Made by a program: the position numbers and the translations under genes. A stretch of DNA of 64,000 nt from Arachidicoccus terrestris (GTDB taxonomy: Bacteria; Bacteroidota; Bacteroidia; Chitinophagales; Chitinophagaceae): NCBI RefSeq assembly GCF_020042345.1, contig NZ_CP083387.1, forward strand, positions 1,922,001 through 1,986,000, given 5' to 3'. Positions 62,114 through 64,000 of the stretch are shown here, one piece after another (position 1 is the first letter of the stretch; every line of letters starts with the position of its first letter). Below the pieces are notes generated by a model. That model ran no database searches. It was not told where the DNA came from and saw only the letters and a list, made by a program, of their open reading frames with translations.

Positions 62114-64000
62114 TTAAAAGCTGAATCCAAAACCAACTGCATAGGTCTTGGTATTTGGATAAGTATCCCCTCTTCCATTGCCCAATTCAACATCATAGAT
62201 CTTAAAGGGGCTAAAAGTCAACAGATTAATCCCTTCCAAAAAGAAATAGGCATTCTTAAGGCCCATTCGCTTCACAGCAGCTTTGGGAAGATTGTAATTG
62301 AGCGTCAAACTCTTTAAACGTAAATACTTCCCATTTTTTAACCACCAGGTACTATTTTCATAATTGTCATTGATGGTACCGGGGGTGAGTCTGGGATAAA
62401 ATGCGTGAGGGTCAGGGTTTTGTTCACTCCATCTGTCATTGATATTGCTAAGCACATTGCCGCGGCTTAACCCCTGCTGAAAAGGCTGCAATCCTTCCCC
62501 GCTGAGCATTAAGTCAACATTGCCTACGCCCTGGAAAAGGCCGGACAGGGAAAAATTTTTGTAACTAAAAGAAAACCCAAGGCCATACACCATTTCAGGA
62601 ATAGAGCCGTAGCCAATGGGAACCATATCGTAGCTATCGATCTTTCCGTCGCCATTCATATCCTTGAATTTTATATCTCCCGGACGCACATCGCCGTTTT
62701 GGGCAGGGCTGTTTTCGATCTCTGCTTCACTTTCAAACAGGCCTAAGGCCACATAACCGAAAGTCTGATTGACCTTTCTACCTTTACGTTCCATCCACGG
62801 ATACTTATAATTTGGCAGATCATCTTCAATAACCTTGTTTCTGGACCAGGTGAAATTGCCCATAAACTCATAACTGAAATCTCCCATTTTGCCTCTCCAT
62901 GTTAAAGTCCCGTCTATACCATGGTTGTCGATGATCCCGACATTACCATACGGATTGGCCTGCAAGCCTAAATAGTAAGGCAACGATGCTCTTCTGAGGA
63001 AGATCCCCGTTCTGTGCTCCTTAAATATATCTGCCTGTAAACTGATCTTTCCATCCAGGGCATCCAGATCAATCCCAAGGTTAGTCTTTTTAGCCACTTC
63101 CCAGGTAACATCAGAAGCATAATCACCGATATCCTTTCCACCATACTTGTTATCCATTTTCTCCCCAAACGTATAGCCACTGGTATTGTCTACGGTAGCA
63201 ATATAGGCAAACCTTCTCCCATAAACCTGACTGCTGTTGACATCAATCTGACTGCTGCCTACCTCGCCATGTGAAAATCGGAATTTCAGCAAGGAAATCG
63301 CATCTCTGAGTGGCTCAAAGAACTTTTCTTTAGAAACCACCCAACCCAGGCCGATAGAAGGAAAAAAGCCATAACGATTTTCCGGAGAGAAGTTTTCTGA
63401 ACCATTATAGCCAAAATCAAACTCTGCAAAATAACGGTCATCAAAACCATAAGAAGCTCTTCCGGCAAGGCCCCTGAATCTGAACGGGAGTGAAGTAATC
63501 ACGTCATCCGCCTGGGTATTAAGCTTATCACTTTGATTATAGAGTAACATGCCGCTGACGTCATGTTTACCGAAATTTCTTCGATAGTTCAGAGAAAACT
63601 CATTATAGATCGTTCTGTCACCTTTTTTAACCAGGCTATAATTCAAATACTCAGTTCCTTTACCCGGATTGGTTAACTGTTCAATTAATTGGCCATTTTC
63701 ATCCCTTCCTATTGCCAAATAGGTATCCGGTACTTTTTCCCGGTGCATGCTGGTATAGTTATAGGTATCGAAAGCAAACTTGCCGTTAATGCTCAGCCCC
63801 TTCGTTATAATATCAAGATCCTGGGTCACCTGAAGATTGGATGCTAACTGGCTGCGCCACTGGTTAATATAACCGGTTTGAGTAAGCTGTGCATAGGGAT
63901 TGGTTAAACCGGAACTGGCCACATCGGGTGTCTTTCCGTCAGAATACATAATGGGATGGATGACGGGCGTTTTCATAAAAGCGTTGCCAAAAATGGTACC
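62114..64000 (-). CDS. SusC family transporter, C-terminal part (N-terminus off window)
   Basis: The minus-strand frame is open from 62116 to the window edge, giving about 628 residues of the barrel of a SusC protein. An internal Met (63976) is not the start; the frame reads through it to TIFGNAF at the edge. The protein shows AEFDFGYNGSENFSPENRYG, FPSIGLGWVVSKEKFFEPLR, DMNGDGKIDSYDMVPIGYGS and the C-terminal NTKTYAVGFGFSF. It resembles the SusC at 6132-9323 in the barrel (shared NGDGQIT/NGDGKID-type motif). It heads the SusCD-EEP operon. Confidence 0.93.
   Translation of the reverse strand, partial: GTIFGNAFMKTPVIHPIMYSDGKTPDVASSGLTNPYAQLTQTGYINQWRSQLASNLQVTQDLDIITKGLSINGKFAFDTYNYTSMHREKVPDTYLAIGRDENGQLIEQLTNPGKGTEYLNYSLVKKGDRTIYNEFSLNYRRNFGKHDVSGMLLYNQSDKLNTQADDVITSLPFRFRGLAGRASYGFDDRYFAEFDFGYNGSENFSPENRYGFFPSIGLGWVVSKEKFFEPLRDAISLLKFRFSHGEVGSSQIDVNSSQVYGRRFAYIATVDNTSGYTFGEKMDNKYGGKDIGDYASDVTWEVAKKTNLGIDLDALDGKISLQADIFKEHRTGIFLRRASLPYYLGLQANPYGNVGIIDNHGIDGTLTWRGKMGDFSYEFMGNFTWSRNKVIEDDLPNYKYPWMERKGRKVNQTFGYVALGLFESEAEIENSPAQNGDVRPGDIKFKDMNGDGKIDSYDMVPIGYGSIPEMVYGLGFSFSYKNFSLSGLFQGVGNVDLMLSGEGLQPFQQGLSRGNVLSNINDRWSEQNPDPHAFYPRLTPGTINDNYENSTWWLKNGKYLRLKSLTLNYNLPKAAVKRMGLKNAYFFLEGINLLTFSPFKIYDVELGNGRGDTYPNTKTYAVGFGFSF

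Noticed and set aside
63976-64000. Start codon of the last SusC gene at 63976
   Set aside because: The frame continues upstream to the window edge with in-frame barrel sequence, so the true start lies outside.

Overview
The window looks like a chromosome segment from a Bacteroidota species, most likely a Chitinophagaceae-type soil or plant bacterium. The reasons are four SusC/SusD outer-membrane import pairs, an ECF sigma/FecR/SusC cascade with an STN domain, many Bacteroidota-only lipoprotein domains (DUF4998, DUF5013, DUF4959, DUF1735, DUF6520), the near-absence of Shine-Dalgarno sequences, and TAnnTTTG-type -7 promoter boxes. No plasmid, phage, transposase or CRPISPR-like array was seen.

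Layout. (1) 0-14.7 kb: a polysaccharide-utilisation-type locus on the minus strand. It has a GntR/LacI-type regulator cut by the window edge, a decayed GH79 fragment, two glycan-binding-type lipoproteins, SusD, SusC, and an operon of a DUF5107-TPR protein with a sugar MFS transporter. No intact glycosidase of a known family is present. (2) 15-23 kb: a repeat lipoprotein, a GH29 fucosidase, a polysaccharide deacetylase, a solo TonB-dependent receptor, an MFS exporter and a deoxynucleoside kinase. (3) 23-29.4 kb: housekeeping genes (DUF983, a GltB-like FMN protein, a YciO/Sua5 protein, a JmjC-type cupin, an alkyltransferase-like protein, TrmB, TatD) and a tRNA-Ser(GGA) whose 3' end is built into a 65-bp palindrome. 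(4) 29.5-33.5 kb: a sulfatase, a DUF4168 protein and a Tat-exported sugar isomerase-like protein. (5) 33.9-42.6 kb: a visibly more AT-rich block with an AraC-type regulator, a small DUF6520 exported protein, a TlpA-like thioredoxin-SusC-SusD operon and an XRE regulator. (6) 42.7-49.8 kb: ECF sigma, FecR, STN-SusC and SusD, with a duplicated operator-like repeat upstream of sigma. (7) 50-57.5 kb: a GDPD-family lipoprotein overlapping a BT4734/VirE_N-type primase-like gene, a rhodanese, a membrane-transporter/hot-dog-thioesterase fusion, DNA polymerase IV and a VOC protein. (8) 56.4-64 kb: a SusCD operon with two endonuclease/exonuclease/phosphatase (EEP) lipoproteins, one of them apparently degenerate, and a purple-acid-phosphatase-like enzyme, suggesting a phosphoester-containing substrate.

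How the parts fit. Each SusCD pair should import oligomers across the outer membrane, with lipoproteins at the surface binding or trimming the ligand and regulators sensing it (GntR/LacI, ECF/FecR, AraC/XRE). The most unusual items are the carbohydrate locus that relies on a DUF5107-TPR protein, the DUF6520/TlpA/SusCD block, the transporter-thioesterase fusion, the paired active/degenerate EEP lipoproteins, the tRNA-Ser/terminator palindrome, and the tandem operator in front of the ECF sigma gene. All functional statements rest on reading motifs by eye; no database search was run.
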